64,000 nt of DNA from Limnohabitans sp. JirII-31 (GTDB taxonomy: Bacteria; Pseudomonadota; Gammaproteobacteria; Burkholderiales; Burkholderiaceae_C): positions 124,001 through 188,000 of the forward strand of contig NZ_NESA01000006.1 in NCBI RefSeq assembly GCF_002778315.1, written 5' to 3'. A program made the position numbers and the translations under genes. Numbering within the stretch: position 1 is the stretch's first letter; every line of letters begins with the position of its first letter. Shown in pieces: positions 62,235-64,000 of this stretch. A model generated the notes under the pieces. That model was not told the origin of the DNA. It did no database searches and saw nothing but the letters and a program-made list of their open reading frames with translations.

Positions 62235-64000
62235 TCAGGGCTCACGCGGGTCCGCGCGCTTGGGCGCGGGCTTGCTCGCCCGCAGGGGCCGATGCGCAGG
62301 CACAGCATCACAGGCCCGGCGAAATGCTTGCAACGTTTTTTGCACCAAGCCCAAGACCGTGTCAGCGGGGTAATGCCCCAGTTCGCGCGTACCAAAGGGC
62401 ACACCGGTGAGCAGCGCCATGCCCTCGCCGACCCACTCAGCGGTGTAAATATGAAAGCGTCCTTGCGACACCGCATCCACCACCTGGGGTGACAGCATCA
62501 AGTGGCGACGGTTGCGGCCGGGTATCAACACCCCTTGCTGACCATCAAGCCCCAACAACTCGCAGGTCTGAAAGTAGCCTTCAATTTTTTCGTTGATGCC
62601 CCCCACCGGCAGCATCTCGCCGCGCTGGTTCAAGGCGCCGGTCACGGCGATGCCCTGGTGCAGTGGCAGCCCCGACAGGCTGGAGAGCAAGGCATACAAC
62701 TCGGCACACGACGCCGAGTCGCCTTCGACCCCGCTGTACTCTTGCTCAAACACCACCGAGGCATTCATGGCCAGAGGTGCCAGATGCACAAACAGCGCGT
62801 TCAAGTAGCTTTGCAAAATCAACACGCCTTTGTCGTGGATGGGGCCTGACATCTCCACCTCACGTTCGATATTGAGCAAGCCTTCGTGCCCCGCATACGT
62901 GCGTGCGGTCACACGCACCGGAAAGCCAAACTCGTAATCGCCCAAATCGATGACGGTCAAGCCATTGAGCTGCGCCACTTTGTGGCCCGTCACGTCCATC
63001 AAGCGGTCGCCATCCACAATGCTTTCTTGCAAACGTTGCTCGGGCGAGTTGTGACGGTGCTTGCGCGCTTGTGTGGCGGCATGCACGTCGTGTGCATCCA
63101 CCAGATGGGCACCCCGCAAACGGGCCACGGCACTGCTCTCGATGACCAGGGCCTCCGACACACCAAAGGTGGCGCTTTGCCGGGTTTGGTCTTCGGCTGC
63201 GCGGTGGCTCTCTTCAATCAGCACCGCCACCGCAGCCGCCGTGAAATGCGGCAAGCCCAAACGCTGGCAGGTGTGCGCCACAAAAATAGCAGTGGCATGG
63301 CAAGAGCTGGGCGTGGCGGTGAAGCTCTCCACAAAATCGACCTTGCAACGAAAGTGTCTGGCGAATTCGGGGTCGGCTTCTTGCACCGCGTAGTACTCGT
63401 CGACCGAGGCAATCAGCACCAGCTTGACGTACACATCCACAGGCTCGGGTTCAAGCGACACCGCCGCAATGGGGGCCAGCATCATGCCGGGCTCTTCGAT
63501 CTGCAAGCGCCCGCTGCGCAAGAAGCGGCGCAGCTTCTCCCACACGGGCGGATCGGCCAACAAGTCGCGCAAGTGCAGCATCAAAAAACCGCCATGGGCC
63601 TTGAGCAAGCTGCCTGCGCGGATGCGCGAGAAGTCTGTCACCAGCATGTCGTTGTCGGGCTCGTACTCAATGCCACCAAACAAGGCGCGAAACAGCGGGT
63701 TGTCCTCCACGATCACCGGTGCGCCCGTGAGGGCATGGTTGTCCACCACCACGTTGACACGCAAATGCGAGAGCACATCCACCAACGCTTCCAGGCGCGT
63801 CTCTTCGTCTTCGCTGGGTTGGAACAGCTCGATGTTTTCCAAAATTTCGTGCTGCACCTGCTCTAGGTATGCGCCCAGCTTGACGCTGTCTTTGATTTGT
63901 TTTCGCAGGCCATTGCGGATGGTTTGCATCTCGCGTTCGAGCATGGGTTTGATGGTCTGCCTGCGCAACGCAGCCAACGCGTCGTTCATCACGCGCTCTT
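62235..64000 (-). CDS. Lon-like ATP-dependent protease, N-terminus missing (cut by edge)
   Basis: The reading frame stays open to the right edge, so the 588 codons seen are the C-terminal part of a protein normally about 800 aa. The family is the AAA-linked Lon (LonB/LonC-like) type. Catalytic Ser is in EGDSASCAE and Lys in GGINEKIEGYF, the Ser-Lys dyad of Lon proteases. The region DFSRIRAGSLLKAHGGFLMLHLRDLL is the AAA-like part. The last ~30 residues are Pro/Arg/Lys-rich. Role: degradation of misfolded or regulatory proteins. Not linked to the catabolic genes. Confidence 0.85.
   Translation of the reverse strand, partial: ERVMNDALAALRRQTIKPMLEREMQTIRNGLRKQIKDSVKLGAYLEQVQHEILENIELFQPSEDEETRLEALVDVLSHLRVNVVVDNHALTGAPVIVEDNPLFRALFGGIEYEPDNDMLVTDFSRIRAGSLLKAHGGFLMLHLRDLLADPPVWEKLRRFLRSGRLQIEEPGMMLAPIAAVSLEPEPVDVYVKLVLIASVDEYYAVQEADPEFARHFRCKVDFVESFTATPSSCHATAIFVAHTCQRLGLPHFTAAAVAVLIEESHRAAEDQTRQSATFGVSEALVIESSAVARLRGAHLVDAHDVHAATQARKHRHNSPEQRLQESIVDGDRLMDVTGHKVAQLNGLTVIDLGDYEFGFPVRVTARTYAGHEGLLNIEREVEMSGPIHDKGVLILQSYLNALFVHLAPLAMNASVVFEQEYSGVEGDSASCAELYALLSSLSGLPLHQGIAVTGALNQRGEMLPVGGINEKIEGYFQTCELLGLDGQQGVLIPGRNRRHLMLSPQVVDAVSQGRFHIYTAEWVGEGMALLTGVPFGTRELGHYPADTVLGLVQKTLQAFRRACDAVPAHRPLRASKPAPKRADPREP

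Noticed and set aside
62225-62246. Terminator between the CoxL-like and Lon-like genes (GTGAG..CTCAC)
   Set aside because: Only a 5-bp perfect stem with a mismatch and no T-run on either strand.

Overview
The window looks like a chromosomal segment of a Comamonadaceae-type betaproteobacterium (Burkholderiales; Limnohabitans, Rhodoferax, Polaromonas or Hydrogenophaga-like). The reasons are the high GC content, a monomeric NADP isocitrate dehydrogenase, a Pmd/Lig protocatechuate 4,5-cleavage operon and six orphan Bug/TctC solute receptors. The genus is inferred. No tRNA, rRNA, IS element or CRISPR array was seen, and no stretch longer than about 220 bases lacks a gene.

Region 1 (1-8086, minus strand) is a type I-E CRISPR-Cas operon: cas3, cas8e, cse2, cas7e, cas5e, cas6e and the start of cas1, which runs off the left edge. 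Region 2 (8087-23605) begins with an orphan LigAB extradiol dioxygenase and a divergent LysR gene, followed by icd and cfa. A ten-gene minus-strand operon then covers protocatechuate meta-cleavage (LigJ, LigK, LigI, LigA, LigB, LigC) with three solute-binding proteins and an aldo/keto reductase, under a divergent LysR. Region 3 (23623-28745) is an EmrAB/TolC-type tripartite efflux operon preceded by a TPR membrane protein.

Region 4 (28823-37023, minus) holds a ParE-type toxin-antitoxin pair between two imperfect 46-bp direct repeats. Upstream of it lies a tightly packed seven-gene operon: two-subunit molybdenum hydroxylase, two TctC receptors, an aconitase-like hydro-lyase (large and small subunits) and an isocitrate-lyase-superfamily lyase. 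Region 5 (37153-49283) contains a TacAT-like toxin-antitoxin pair with a clear promoter, a Tat-exported amidohydrolase, a hydroxyquinol-dioxygenase operon with a divergent LysR, a SnoaL/TctC/SRPBCC operon, a divergent TctC/flavin-monooxygenase pair and a DUF1080 lipoprotein.

Region 6 (49311-62230) has a Fic protein and then two divergent arms. The left arm is TetR, VOC protein, FAD monooxygenase and a complete branched-chain-type ABC importer (LivKHMGF). The right arm is a CoxG-like protein and a three-subunit molybdenum hydroxylase. Together they look like an uptake, hydroxylation and ring-cleavage route for an unknown aromatic or N-heteroaromatic compound. The window ends in a Lon-like protease cut by the right edge.

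The best candidates for undescribed biology are the seven-gene molybdenum hydroxylase/hydro-lyase/lyase operon (29532-37023) and the divergent TetR/Liv/Mo-hydroxylase cluster (50473-62230). Their substrates cannot be read from sequence.
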